36,198 bases of DNA from Burkholderiales bacterium (GCA_017853245.1 JAFMJY010000012.1:1-36198); one strand, 5' to 3'. Positions 15,044 through 23,804 are shown, counted from the stretch's first letter. Translations and numbers: made by a program. Notes: generated from the letters alone by a model not told the origin.

Positions 15044-16140
15044 GGGTTGCGCGCCTCCCGTTGCACGTCGGCCCTGCCGTTGGCGTACGTGAGTTTCTTC
15101 ACGGGCACGGGGCCAGCTTGCACTGCTTCGGCAGCGGCCGACAAAAACTCGCTCGATGCACCTTCCCCCCGGGATCGCCGAAGGTCCGCGAGGTTGCGGC
15201 GCATCTGGAGCGCCGGGTCGACCACGGTTCGCGCCTCGGGGAACGCAGCGCGGAACAGGGCTTCGCGCTCGGTTTCCAGCGCCCCGCGCTCGCTTTCCAA
15301 CCGCCACGTGTCGAATCCGACGAGCCCAAGGGACAGCACGGCCACGGCGACGGCCAGTGCCCACGTGGCCCGAGGAAGCGCAAAGCGCTGACTCGGAGAT
15401 TCGCTGCGCGTCAGTTCTCCGGTAAGGAGGTCGATTGCGTGCGAAGCAAGGGGCCCGGCAAGCGCATTGCCCAGGGATTCCACGGTAACGGGCCGCTCGA
15501 GCGCACCCTCCCAGGCCTTGGCATCAGGAATCGCAACGCCTTCGCTTGCCTGTACCCGAATGCTGCCGGGCAGTAAGCCCCGGTCCCGCGCCTCGTTCAG
15601 CGCCACCCGTACGGAAAAAGGCGGTGCGCCATCCATTGGCGGGTCGAATGCCGTTGCGTAGCCGTTACTCTCGACCAGGAACGCCGCCTCCTTTGCAAGT
15701 CGCACATGCCAAGCCGAATCCGTGTCAGGCACCAACGCGGATTCGCAGACGACACGGGCGATGCGGTGGCCGTGAGAGCGTGCCCAGGCCAGGCCGGCTT
15801 CGAGCCAAGTGCGGTCGACCACAGCCACCAGCGTGGCGCCATCCGCGACTGCGGGGCCCGGCACGGCGTGGATCTGGGAAGGGTCGGCAAGGAGCTTGTC
15901 TTCCACGGCATAGGGGAGCAGCTCCCGTAGCGTCGAGGCGCCGACCTTGGGCAGCTTCAGGCGCGCGAACAGCACGCGCGAGGCGGGGAGAATCAGGTCG
16001 ACGGGCTCGCCAACCGGGACCGAGCCAATAGCCGATATGCCTTCGCGACTCGCCGCACCGTGCGCGTCGACAAGACACCAGGCCGCGGGCGTGTCGGCGC
16101 CGGGCCGGTCGATCGGTGGCAGGAGGAGGCGAAGGGGCAT
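15040..16140 (-). CDS. gspL: Type II secretion system protein GspL
   Basis: 366-residue bitopic protein that links the GspE ATPase to the inner-membrane platform. The cytoplasmic actin-like part (about 1-255) shows PLRLLLPPIDRPG at the start, then LPASRVLFARLKLPK and LRELLPYAVEDKLLADP, a strong GspL hallmark. A single membrane helix lies at about 260-276 (WALAVAVAVLSLGLVGF), followed by a coiled segment and a small periplasmic domain that pairs with GspM. ATG 16140, 20 bases after the gspK stop, is chosen; a TTG at 16182 would overlap gspK by 22 bases. A TATAAT within the gspK end (16183-16188) could be an internal promoter. Confidence 0.93.
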   Translation of the reverse strand: MPLRLLLPPIDRPGADTPAAWCLVDAHGAASREGISAIGSVPVGEPVDLILPASRVLFARLKLPKVGASTLRELLPYAVEDKLLADPSQIHAVPGPAVADGATLVAVVDRTWLEAGLAWARSHGHRIARVVCESALVPDTDSAWHVRLAKEAAFLVESNGYATAFDPPMDGAPPFSVRVALNEARDRGLLPGSIRVQASEGVAIPDAKAWEGALERPVTVESLGNALAGPLASHAIDLLTGELTRSESPSQRFALPRATWALAVAVAVLSLGLVGFDTWRLESERGALETEREALFRAAFPEARTVVDPALQMRRNLADLRRSRGEGASSEFLSAAAEAVQAGPVPVKKLTYANGRADVQREARNP

Positions 16141-16160
16141 GGGCAGCGGCGGGAGCGCCC

Positions 16161-17108
16161 TCAGAAGAGCGAGCGCCGCCAAATTATAGCGGTGGGCCCT
16201 GGTGGAGCTGCGGGCTGCGACGGCTCCGCGCCGCCACGCCGCACGAGCGCCTCCTCGCCCACGAGCACGTCGTCCTGCTCGACGCGCACGAAGACCAGGA
16301 AGTGGCTCGAGCGCATGCCCAGCAGCGATTGGGCAGGCTCGCGCTTGGCGCCTTCGGCCAGCTCGAACATCTCGTCGAGCGATTGGAACGGCTTTTCGCT
16401 GCGCCGGGCCGCGATGCGCGCCACAGCCGCGGGGGATGCCCCGTCAAGATAAGCCGCCAGCACCTCGACGCTCGCCGTATTGATGTTGACTACCGTGCGG
16501 GCCGGCAGCGCGCTTACGTGCGGCGCCAGGCGCGACACCACGGCGCGGTCGAAGCCGCGAACGCGGTAGAGCTCTTCCACCTGCGTCATCGGCTGGTTCG
16601 CCGCGCGATAGGGGCGGGGCGCGGCGAGGTAATACGCATCCTCGGCACCGCCCTCGCCACCCACCGTGGAATCGGCGTCAATCCAATCGGCGACGGCGTC
16701 GGCAAGGCGAGGATCGATGCCGAGCCCCTCCAGCAGTCGGCGGAAGATCGCGATGTCGGCATCGCTTCGATTTCCGTCGCGCACGAGATTGTTCAGGTTG
16801 AAGCGCCCCTGCGCGTCGCTGATGGCCCCGCTCACCACGGCGCGCTCGACCGGTAGCCCCGCGATTGGTTGAGCCCACGGCTCGGAGAGCGCGTCGATGC
16901 TGGTGCGCTTGCCGTCCTCGGCAAGAATCCCGCGCGCCCAATCGATGCCGGCGCGGGCGAATGCGTCCGCTTGCGCCCGACCGCTCACCAGCGCCGCCTG
17001 ATTGAGCGTCGAGGACTGCTGCGCGAGCAGGTAGGCGGCGGTCGCGGCAGCGATCGCGGCAACGAGGATGGCGGTGACGGCAGCGACGCCACGTTGGGTT
17101 CGTTTCAT
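16161..17108 (-). CDS. gspK: Type II secretion minor pseudopilin GspK
   Basis: 315-residue minor pseudopilin, expected to cap the pseudopilus tip with GspI and GspJ. The prepilin leader is MKRTQRG followed by VAAVTAILVAAIAAATAAYL. As usual for GspK, the mature protein lacks the Glu at position 5. The large globular part has DAQGRFNLNNLV, which is diagnostic, then ADWIDADSTVGGEGGAEDAYY and the helix-hairpin-helix-like VVNINTASVEVLAAYL. ATG 17108 overlaps the gspJ stop by four bases (ATGA). The frame stays open upstream over gspJ, but that is a shadow. Confidence 0.95.
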   Translation of the reverse strand: MKRTQRGVAAVTAILVAAIAAATAAYLLAQQSSTLNQAALVSGRAQADAFARAGIDWARGILAEDGKRTSIDALSEPWAQPIAGLPVERAVVSGAISDAQGRFNLNNLVRDGNRSDADIAIFRRLLEGLGIDPRLADAVADWIDADSTVGGEGGAEDAYYLAAPRPYRAANQPMTQVEELYRVRGFDRAVVSRLAPHVSALPARTVVNINTASVEVLAAYLDGASPAAVARIAARRSEKPFQSLDEMFELAEGAKREPAQSLLGMRSSHFLVFVRVEQDDVLVGEEALVRRGGAEPSQPAAPPGPTAIIWRRSLF

Positions 17109-17704
17109 CGCGTGACGTCCACCAGTCGAACGATCTTGTCGCCGGTCGTGAGTTCGAGCGTCATTTCGACGGCAGCCGGGAGTTTGTCGTTGCTGCCCGG
17201 CATGCCCCATTCGTCGCGCCAGGCTCCTTGTGCATCCAGAAACCGAAAGGCGAGCGCCTTGGCGCCGTCGAAGACGGGAACCGGCTCGGGCAGCGCGCGC
17301 GGCGCGGCGTCCGGCGCGGGCCACGAGAGGCGCTCGATGCGCGAACCGTCGAGGCGGTAGGCGATGCGTTGAGGGGCTGCGAGGGGATTGGCGTGCAGCG
17401 GCGCGCCCGATCGGGTGATCGCAAGCCCGCGTGCCGTGGTGCCGCCCAGGTCCACGAGGGAGGACACGGGGGCGAGCGTCGTCCCGGAGGGCCCTGTGGC
17501 CCGACGGTCCAGCGTGGCCCGCACGTCGCGCTCTATCCGCCCGACGAGGAGCGCCACGTCGCGCCACAGTCGCGCCTCGCGATCCAGCGACTCGCGAGCC
17601 TCAAGGAGCGAGGTGAGCCCGCGGTAGGCGAAGGCCGAGACGATGGCGAAAAGCGCCAGCGCTACCAGCAGTTCGACGAGCGTGAAAGCGCGGGGGCGAC
17701 TCAT
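17105..17704 (-). CDS. gspJ: Type II secretion minor pseudopilin GspJ
   Basis: 199-residue minor pseudopilin of the GspI-J-K tip complex. The N-terminus MSRPRAFTLVELLVALALF is a type III leader with hydrophobic helix and Glu at +5. The residue at -1, before the cleaved Phe, is Ala instead of the near-invariant Gly. The body has LLEARESLDREARLWRDV and IERDVRA early and ends in VEMTLELTTGDKIVRLVDV, which fits GspJ. The start overlaps gspI by four bases, the end overlaps gspK by four. The prepilin peptidase that would process it is not in the window. Confidence 0.93.
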   Translation of the reverse strand: MSRPRAFTLVELLVALALFAIVSAFAYRGLTSLLEARESLDREARLWRDVALLVGRIERDVRATLDRRATGPSGTTLAPVSSLVDLGGTTARGLAITRSGAPLHANPLAAPQRIAYRLDGSRIERLSWPAPDAAPRALPEPVPVFDGAKALAFRFLDAQGAWRDEWGMPGSNDKLPAAVEMTLELTTGDKIVRLVDVTR

Positions 17705-18066
17705 GGCTGGCCGATGAACGCCGTGAGCGTGGCGAGCGTGCGGCCCGGGTCGCGGGCGTCGGCCACCGCGAGGTCAATGCGCCGAATCGCCGGGTTCGCC
17801 GTGTCAGACACGGTTTCGGCAATGGTCAGGGGGAGGGCGCCCTGCTTCACGGAAATCGTCGACGTGGCGGGCTGGGGGAAAAGCTGGCGCGCGCGGAGCT
17901 CGGCGATGCGATTTTCCGCCGCCCAGGTTGCGAGGAGGCGGCCGCGGGTGTCTCGCGCGCCATCGGTCGCGAGCGAGCCGGCGCGGGCTGCAGCAGCGAG
18001 CGCAACAGCAAGGATCGCCACGGCGACGAGAATCTCGACCAGCGTAAACCCGCGCTCGGAGCTCAT
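17701..18066 (-). CDS. gspI: Type II secretion minor pseudopilin GspI
   Basis: 121-residue minor pseudopilin. Leader MSSERG, then FTLVEILVAVAILAVALAAA, the standard cleavage site and membrane helix. The short body with WAAENRIAELRARQLFP matches GspI, where the WxxxNxxxE helix is a family feature. Length is normal. It overlaps gspH and gspJ by four bases each, so the I-J-K trio that forms the tip is translated as a coupled unit. Confidence 0.95.
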   Translation of the reverse strand: MSSERGFTLVEILVAVAILAVALAAAARAGSLATDGARDTRGRLLATWAAENRIAELRARQLFPQPATSTISVKQGALPLTIAETVSDTANPAIRRIDLAVADARDPGRTLATLTAFIGQP

Positions 18067-18557
18067 CGCGCCTCGAGGCGGATGCTGCCACCGGCATCGC
18101 CCGTGATGGCGGGCTTCTCGTCGCGATACGCGAGCCCGATCCGAAACGGAATGCCCAGGCCGTCGGGCAGGAACAGCAGCGGCTCACGGGGATTCACGTT
18201 CTCCCCGTCGATGGCGAGCGAGGCCACGTGCAGGCCGGCGGGCAGGGCGCGATCGCGGCCCGAAACGGGCTTCCATTCGCGGCCTTCTCCGAGGCGCATC
18301 ACCTGCAGACGATTGTCGGCCAGCACCACGGCAGTGGGCCGCCCGCCGAGCCAAGCATCGTCGCGGGCGCGCTCGATGTCGAGCGCCAGCAGCGAGGCTT
18401 CGCGACGCGCTGTTTCCGAATCGCTTGGTGCGAGGTTCACGGCCGCCAGCGCCAGCACCACGCCGGCGATGACGAGAATCACCAGCAGCTCGACGAGCGT
18501 GAACCCCCGCGCGGGCCGGGGGGCCGCCTCAATCCCAGTTGCCGATGTCCGCGCCAC
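18063..18557 (-). CDS. gspH: Type II secretion minor pseudopilin GspH
   Basis: About 164-residue minor pseudopilin. The cleavage region is PARGFTLVELLVILVIAGVV, followed by an A-R-R-E-A-S-L-L helix and a beta body with GRPTAVVLADNRLQVM, as in GspH. The start is unclear: GTG 18557 gives a 17-residue basic leader and overlaps gspG by 29 bases; TTG 18590 is longer, and an ATT at 18533 would make a short overlap. There is no good Shine-Dalgarno sequence for any. I chose GTG. Its end overlaps gspI by four bases. Confidence 0.88.
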   Translation of the reverse strand: MARTSATGIEAAPRPARGFTLVELLVILVIAGVVLALAAVNLAPSDSETARREASLLALDIERARDDAWLGGRPTAVVLADNRLQVMRLGEGREWKPVSGRDRALPAGLHVASLAIDGENVNPREPLLFLPDGLGIPFRIGLAYRDEKPAITGDAGGSIRLEAR

Positions 18558-18957
18558 GCCCGTCGCCCCCGCGCGCCTTGTCCGCCCCAAGGCTGAAGAC
18601 GTCGATCTCGCCGCGAACGCCCGGGTTCAGGAACTGGTAGTCGCTGCCCCACGGGTCCTTTGGCAGCCGCTCGAGGTAGCCGCCGGATTTCCAGTTCGCT
18701 GGCGCGGGCTCGGCCGTCGGGCGCTGCACCAGGGCGGCGAGGCCCTGGTCGGTGCTGGGGTAGAAGCCGTTGTCGAGGCGGTAGAGCTTCAGCGCCTGGA
18801 CGATGGCGCCCACGTCCGTCTTGGCGGCCACGCGCTTGGCTTCGTCCGGCCGGTCGAGGATGCGTGGCACGACGATGGCGGCCAAGATGCCGAGGATCGC
18901 CACCACCACCAGCACTTCGATGAGCGTGAAGCCGTGATTGGCGTTTCGGTTGGTCAT
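18529..18957 (-). CDS. gspG: Type II secretion major pseudopilin GspG
   Basis: 142-residue major subunit of the periplasmic pseudopilus. Leader MTNRNANHG, then FTLIEVLVVVAILGILAAIV with Glu at +5. Core features: KTDVGAIVQALKLYRLDNGFYPST, QGLAALVQRP, then LPKDPWGSDYQFLNPG and the calcium-binding loop region IDVFSLGADKARGGDGRGADIGNWD in outline, the classic GspG C-terminus. It overlaps gspF by four bases (ATGA) at its start. This is the most secure single marker of the T2SS here. Confidence 0.97.
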   Translation of the reverse strand: MTNRNANHGFTLIEVLVVVAILGILAAIVVPRILDRPDEAKRVAAKTDVGAIVQALKLYRLDNGFYPSTDQGLAALVQRPTAEPAPANWKSGGYLERLPKDPWGSDYQFLNPGVRGEIDVFSLGADKARGGDGRGADIGNWD

Positions 18958-20168
18958 CGTCCCACCAGTTGGTTGAGGTTGAAGAGCGGCAAGAGAATGG
19001 CGAGCACGATGGCGAGCACGAGCAGGCCCATCAGCACCACGAGCGCGGGCTCCAGCACCGCTACGGCGGCGGCCATCCGTGTCGAGAGCGTGGCCTGCTG
19101 CTGGCGGGCGGCGCGGTCGAGCGCTTCATCGAGCTTGCCGGTGGATTCCCCACCGGCGATCAGGTGAACCATCACCGGCGGAAAGGCATCCGTCGCCGCC
19201 AGCGCGCGGGAGAGTGGCATGCCCTCACGAACGCCTCGGGCGGCGCCCTCAAGCGCTTCGCGCATCGGGATCAGCGTCATCACACCGCCTCCCGCTTCGA
19301 GCGCGGTGAGCAGGGGCACGCGGCTGCCGACGAGGATCGCAAGCGTGGCGGCAAGCCGGGTGCTGTCGAGCTGCCGCAACAGCCTGCCCAGCCCTGGAGC
19401 GCGCCAGAGGAGTTCGTGAATGCGTGCGCGAGGAGCGGGGCGCTTGAGAGCCATTCGCAGGCTGACGAGCGCGGCCACCGCCAGCAGAGCCAGCGCGGGC
19501 CAGGCAGCCTGAAGGAATGACGAGAGCGCGATGAGCCCACGTGTGAGCAGTGGCAGCGTCTCCTTCGCGTGCGCATACACGGAGACCACCTGCGGCACCA
19601 CGTAGGCGAGCAGCGCCACGACGACTGCCACGGCGACCATCAGCACGATCGACGGATAGATGAGCGCCAGCGACAGGCGGCTGGCGAGCGCCTGGCGCTC
19701 CTCGAGGTAATCGGCGAGGCGGGACAGCACGCGCGCGAGCTGGCCTGACGACTCACCCGCCGCAATCAGTGTGCGATACAGCTCGGGAAAAATGCGAGGG
19801 AAGGATTCCAGCGCGCGCGCAATTGTGGAGCCAGCGACGACCTCGCCGCGCAGGGCGGCGAGCACCTGCCGCTCACGCTCGCTTTCAGCCTGCTCGATCA
19901 GCGCGTTGAACGCTTGCTCGACCGTGAGGCCGGCTTCGATGAGGCTCGCAAGGCTGCGGGTGAGGCGCGTGAGCTCGGCGCGGGAAAGCGACACGGCACG
20001 AAATCGGGAGCCTCGCGCCGGGTCGTTGGCGGCGATGGCCTCGACCAGATGCGGCGTGAGGCCCTGCTCGCGCAGCAGCGAGCGCGCCTGGCGCGCGCTG
20101 TCGGCCTCCAGCACGCCTCGGTGCAGCTTGCCGTCGAGGTTGTACGCCTGGTAGCGAAAGCCCGCCAT
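18954..20168 (-). CDS. gspF: Type II secretion inner-membrane platform protein GspF
   Basis: 404-residue polytopic protein at the centre of the inner-membrane platform, working with the GspE ATPase. It starts MAGFRYQAYNLDGKLHRGVL, the typical GspF opening. Two copies of the T2SSF domain follow, each with a helical cytoplasmic part: LTRSLASLIEAGLTVEQAFNAL in the first and LATLAILVGSRVPLLTALEAG in the second. Membrane helices lie near 170-190, 220-240 and 375-395 (LEPALVVLMGLLVLAIVLA). It lies 14 bases after gspE and overlaps gspG by four. Confidence 0.96.
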   Translation of the reverse strand: MAGFRYQAYNLDGKLHRGVLEADSARQARSLLREQGLTPHLVEAIAANDPARGSRFRAVSLSRAELTRLTRSLASLIEAGLTVEQAFNALIEQAESERERQVLAALRGEVVAGSTIARALESFPRIFPELYRTLIAAGESSGQLARVLSRLADYLEERQALASRLSLALIYPSIVLMVAVAVVVALLAYVVPQVVSVYAHAKETLPLLTRGLIALSSFLQAAWPALALLAVAALVSLRMALKRPAPRARIHELLWRAPGLGRLLRQLDSTRLAATLAILVGSRVPLLTALEAGGGVMTLIPMREALEGAARGVREGMPLSRALAATDAFPPVMVHLIAGGESTGKLDEALDRAARQQQATLSTRMAAAVAVLEPALVVLMGLLVLAIVLAILLPLFNLNQLVGR

Positions 20169-20182
20169 CGCGTGCGGGCCGG

Positions 20183-21697
20183 CTAGGTGCGCGTGACGCG
20201 CAGCACTTCCTCGAGCGAGGTGGTGCCGTCGGCGACCCAGCGCAGGCCGTCCTCGCGCAGGCGCGCCATGCCCTGGCGAACGGCATGCTCGCGCAACGCC
20301 CGCTCGTCTAGCCCCGTGTGCACGAGGCGGCGAAGCTCGTCGTCGGCCACCAACAACTCATAGATGCCGGTGCGGCCCTTGTAGCCGGTGAAGTTGCAGG
20401 CTGCGCACCCGACCGCGCGGTAGACCCGCTCGGGTGCCGACGGGCCAAAGAGGGAACGCTCGACCGAATCGAGCTCGGCTGGCGCCTTGCAGGCCGGGCA
20501 GAGCTTGCGCACCAGGCGCTGGGCCAGCACTCCGGAGAGCGTCGAGGCGAGCAGGAAGGGCTCGATACCCATGTCAGCCAGGCGCGTCACCGCGCCGGGG
20601 GCATCGTTCGTGTGCAGCGTGGCCAGCACCAGGTGCCCCGTGAGGGAGGCCTGCACGGCAATCTGAGCCGTTTCCAGATCGCGAATCTCGCCCACCATCA
20701 CCACATCCGGATCCTGGCGCAGGATGGCGCGGAGCGCCCGCGCGAAGGTCATGTCGATGCGCGGGTTGACCGGCGTCTGGCCGATGCCATCCAGCTCGTA
20801 TTCGATCGGGTCCTCGACGGTGAGGATATTGCGGGTCTTCCGGTCGAGCCGTGTGAGCGCCGCATAGAGCGTAGTCGTCTTGCCCGAGCCCGTGGGCCCG
20901 GTGACGAGGAAGATGCCGTTGGGCTGCCCGAGAATCGCATCGACGCGGCCTCGCGTGGGCTCATCCATGCCGAGCGCATCGAGCGTCAATCTCCCGGCCT
21001 GCTTGTCGAGCAGGCGCAGAACCACGCGCTCGCCGTTGGCGGTGGGAATGGTGGAGACGCGCACGTCGATCGGCCGGCCCGCCACGCGGAGCGCAATGCG
21101 GCCATCCTGCGGCAGGCGCTTCTCGGCGATGTCCAGCGAGGCCATGACCTTGATGCGCGAGACCATGGCCGGGTGCAGCCCGCGGCGGGGCTCGACCACG
21201 TCCCGGAGCGTGCCGTCGACGCGGAAGCGCACCAGCGCCCGCTGCTCGAAGATTTCGAGGTGAATGTCGGAAGCGCCTTCCCGCGCCGCCTGCGTGAGCA
21301 GCGCGTTGATCAGCCGGATGATCGGCGCGTCGTTCTCGGCCTCCAGCAGATCCGCGACTTCCGGCACGGACTCAGAGAGCTTGGCGAGGTCGAGCGACTC
21401 GCCCAGGTCCTCGACGATGGTCTCGGCGGCGTTGGGCTCGCGCGTGTAGGCAAGCGTGAGGCAATGCTCGAATTCCTCTGCGGTCAGCAACATCTCGCGC
21501 AGGGGCTTGCCGGCCATTCGGCGTACTTCAGCGAGGGTTGAAGCCTGCGGGTTGGGCCGCAGCCACACTTCCATCGCGCCGCTCGCCACGCGCGCGGCGA
21601 TCACGCCCTTGGCCTTCGCGAATGGGTAGGGCAGCAGGCGTACGGTGGCGGGATCGAGGTCCTGCGGGTTCACGGTGCGGGGCAGCGGCGCGGTCAT
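20183..21697 (-). CDS. gspE: Type II secretion ATPase GspE
   Basis: 504-residue hexameric ATPase that drives pseudopilus assembly at the cytoplasmic face. The N-terminal domain (about 1-150) precedes NALLTQAAREGASDIHLE, the start of the core. Walker A is GPTGSGKT with Lys273; the Asp box and Walker B follow (ILRQDPDVVMVGEIRD), then the His box in ATLHTNDAPGAVTRL. The zinc-binding tetracysteine is complete: Cys400, Cys403, Cys431 and Cys434. ATG 21697 is 13 bases after the gspD stop. The frame continues upstream over gspD as a shadow, so the longer start is rejected. Confidence 0.97.
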   Translation of the reverse strand: MTAPLPRTVNPQDLDPATVRLLPYPFAKAKGVIAARVASGAMEVWLRPNPQASTLAEVRRMAGKPLREMLLTAEEFEHCLTLAYTREPNAAETIVEDLGESLDLAKLSESVPEVADLLEAENDAPIIRLINALLTQAAREGASDIHLEIFEQRALVRFRVDGTLRDVVEPRRGLHPAMVSRIKVMASLDIAEKRLPQDGRIALRVAGRPIDVRVSTIPTANGERVVLRLLDKQAGRLTLDALGMDEPTRGRVDAILGQPNGIFLVTGPTGSGKTTTLYAALTRLDRKTRNILTVEDPIEYELDGIGQTPVNPRIDMTFARALRAILRQDPDVVMVGEIRDLETAQIAVQASLTGHLVLATLHTNDAPGAVTRLADMGIEPFLLASTLSGVLAQRLVRKLCPACKAPAELDSVERSLFGPSAPERVYRAVGCAACNFTGYKGRTGIYELLVADDELRRLVHTGLDERALREHAVRQGMARLREDGLRWVADGTTSLEEVLRVTRT

Positions 21698-21710
21698 GGC
21701 GCGGCGTGGG

Positions 21711-23762
21711 TCACTTGCCGATTGGCGGGAGTTGCTGTGGCGGCACGGCGGGCAACAGGAGGTTCGCGTCCGACCCCATGGTGCCCTGCAGGCCGCGGAT
21801 GTAGTCGTAGCGCTCGCTGGTGAGCGCGCGCGCCGAGGGCCCGTCGCGCAGCACGTGCGGCCGCAGGAAGACCATGAGATTCGTCTTCTTGGAGCTTCGA
21901 GACTCGTACTTGAAGAACGAGCCGATGAAGGGGATGTCGCCCAGCAGCGGCACCTTGTCGATGGAGGCCTGCTGGTCGTCCTGGATGAGGCCGCCCAGCA
22001 CGATGATCTGCCCGTCGTCGACGAGCACGGTGGACTCCAGCGCGCGCTTGTTGGTGATGAGGTCGGCGCCCTTGACCGTGGCATCCCTCGAGATCGATGA
22101 CACCTCCTGGAAGATGCCGAGCTTCACGGTGCCCGCCTCGGTGATCTGCGGTCGCACGCGCAGCGTGAGCCCGATGTCCTTGCGCTCGATGGTCTGGAAC
22201 GGGTTGGTGGCGCTGGTGGCAGAGGGCGTGTAGCTGCCGGTGATGAAGGGCACGTTCTGGCCCACCAGCAGCTTGGCCTCTTCGTTGTCGAGCGTCAGCA
22301 CGTTCGGCGTCGAGAGCACGTTGACGTTCGCATCGCCCTGCAGCGCGCGCGCGAGCAAGCCCAGGTTCAGCACCTCGATGCTGGTGCCGTTCGGCCCCGG
22401 AATGCGAACGGTGCCGTTCACCACGCCTACGTTGAGGCCGGTGCCGAGGGTGGCGAGGTTCTGCGCGAGCCCGACGATGTTGGTGCCTGGTGAGGTAGTG
22501 GCCGAGGGGCTCGTGGAGAAGTTGGTGCCGCCGATGATCTGGCGCCCATCGCGGTTCAGGCCCGATAGGCCCTGGAACTGCACGCCCACTTCCGCTGAGC
22601 GGCCTGTCTGCACCTCGACGATGAGCGCTTCCACCAAGACCTGGGCGCGGCGCACGTCGAGCTTGTCGATCACGGCACGGAGCGAGCGATACGTGGGCTC
22701 CGGCGCGGTGATGAGCAGCGAGTTGGTTGGCGGGTAGGCCTGAATGATCGAGGCGGGGGCGGCCGGCGCGCTGAGCGTTGCAGCCTGCGTTGCGCCGCCC
22801 ATGGGCGCATTGCTTCCTGGCGTGGTTGGTGCCGGTGACGAAGCAGGCGCAGCTGCCGTGCGCGTCACTCGCTCACCGGAGAGGAGGCCACGCAGGACGT
22901 CGGCGATGCGCTCGGCCTCGGCGTTGCGCAGGTGCACGACGTGAATATTGCCGGCGCCGGCGCCCGGCACATCGAGGCCAGCGGCAAGAGCGCGGATGCG
23001 CTCGGCGAGCGCCGGGCTGTCCGAGCGCAGGATCAGGCTGTTGGTGCGCGCATCCACGCCGAGCGAGACGCGCGGGCTCGCTCCGGGAGTGCTGGCGTTC
23101 GCGGCAGTCTCGGGGACGACGCTGCGCAGCACCTGGGCCACGTCGATCGCTGAAGCGTGTTTCAGCGCGATCAGCTGCGGCTCGGTGCTCGACGGCTGGT
23201 CGATGGCGCGGATCACCGCTTCGACGCGCCGCACGTTCTCCGCGTAGTCGGTGATGATGATGGCGTTGTTCCCCGGGTAAGCCGCCAGAAAATTGTTGGG
23301 TGGCACCAGCGGGCGAATGGCTGCCACGAGTTGCGGGGCAGACTCATTCTGCAGGATGAAGACCCGCGTCACCATGCGCTCTCCGCGTGCCTTGCCGGCC
23401 GCGTCTCCCACCGGAGTCGATTGCGTCTTGGCGTCCGCTTCCGGGACGATGCGGACAAAGCCGTCCCCGGTCTCCAGCGCCGCGAAACCCTGGGTGCGCA
23501 GCACCGACAGCAGCATCGGATAGAGCAAGTCCTTCGGCACCGGCTTCTCGGAAACAACGTTCACCGTGCCCTGCACGCGCGGGTCGACGATGAAGTTTTT
23601 GCCTGTGTGGGCGCCAACTGCCTTGACGACCGAGGCGATGTCGGCGTTGACGAAGTTCAGGGTCGCCTTGTCCTCGCCCGAGGAGGGCTGAGAGGCGGAC
23701 GCGACTGCCCCTGCTAATGCCAGAGTCGCGAGGAGAAGGGCGCGTAAGAGGAGGGCGCTCAT
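21711..23762 (-). CDS. gspD: Type II secretion outer-membrane secretin GspD
   Basis: 683-residue secretin that forms the outer-membrane channel. Signal peptide 1-23 (LALAGAVASA). The N0 domain begins at TLNFVNADIASVVKAVGAHT; N1 to N3 follow (LKHASAIDVAQVLRSVVP and VHLRNAEAERIADVLRGLL), with Ser/Thr/Pro-rich linkers. The C-terminal secretin domain holds EVQTGRSAEVGVQFQGL, VPFITGSYTPSAT and the late KTNLMVFLRPHVLRDG. No lipobox, so a separate pilotin may be needed. The next gene upstream is phoX on the other strand, so gspD is the promoter-proximal gene of the main T2SS operon. Confidence 0.96.
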   Translation of the reverse strand: MSALLLRALLLATLALAGAVASASQPSSGEDKATLNFVNADIASVVKAVGAHTGKNFIVDPRVQGTVNVVSEKPVPKDLLYPMLLSVLRTQGFAALETGDGFVRIVPEADAKTQSTPVGDAAGKARGERMVTRVFILQNESAPQLVAAIRPLVPPNNFLAAYPGNNAIIITDYAENVRRVEAVIRAIDQPSSTEPQLIALKHASAIDVAQVLRSVVPETAANASTPGASPRVSLGVDARTNSLILRSDSPALAERIRALAAGLDVPGAGAGNIHVVHLRNAEAERIADVLRGLLSGERVTRTAAAPASSPAPTTPGSNAPMGGATQAATLSAPAAPASIIQAYPPTNSLLITAPEPTYRSLRAVIDKLDVRRAQVLVEALIVEVQTGRSAEVGVQFQGLSGLNRDGRQIIGGTNFSTSPSATTSPGTNIVGLAQNLATLGTGLNVGVVNGTVRIPGPNGTSIEVLNLGLLARALQGDANVNVLSTPNVLTLDNEEAKLLVGQNVPFITGSYTPSATSATNPFQTIERKDIGLTLRVRPQITEAGTVKLGIFQEVSSISRDATVKGADLITNKRALESTVLVDDGQIIVLGGLIQDDQQASIDKVPLLGDIPFIGSFFKYESRSSKKTNLMVFLRPHVLRDGPSARALTSERYDYIRGLQGTMGSDANLLLPAVPPQQLPPIGK

Positions 23763-23804
23763 TTGATCAACATTGTTTGATAGGCTCTATCTTAAGCCAA
23801 CCAA
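23763..23804. promoter_or_regulatory. AT-rich gspD promoter region with TTGATCAA palindrome
   Basis: The 118-base gspD/phoX spacer contains a markedly AT-rich block next to gspD. On the minus strand TTGGTT (23804-23799), 16 bases and TATCAA (23782-23777) form a plausible sigma-70 promoter for gspD with a very short leader. An 8-base palindrome TTGATCAA (23763-23770) touches the gspD start codon. TTTGAT occurs twice, at 23762 and 23776, 14 bases apart. This could be an operator; the protein that would bind is not identifiable. Confidence 0.4.

Noticed and set aside
16183-16188. TATAAT inside the gspK stop region as a strong gspL promoter
   Set aside because: It is part of the coding sequence for the GspK C-terminus (AIIW) and has no -35 box; noted only as a possible internal promoter.
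20318-21541. 407-codon plus-strand frame antisense to gspE
   Set aside because: GspE has every catalytic motif on the minus strand; the plus frame is low-complexity Arg/His/Ala/Gly.
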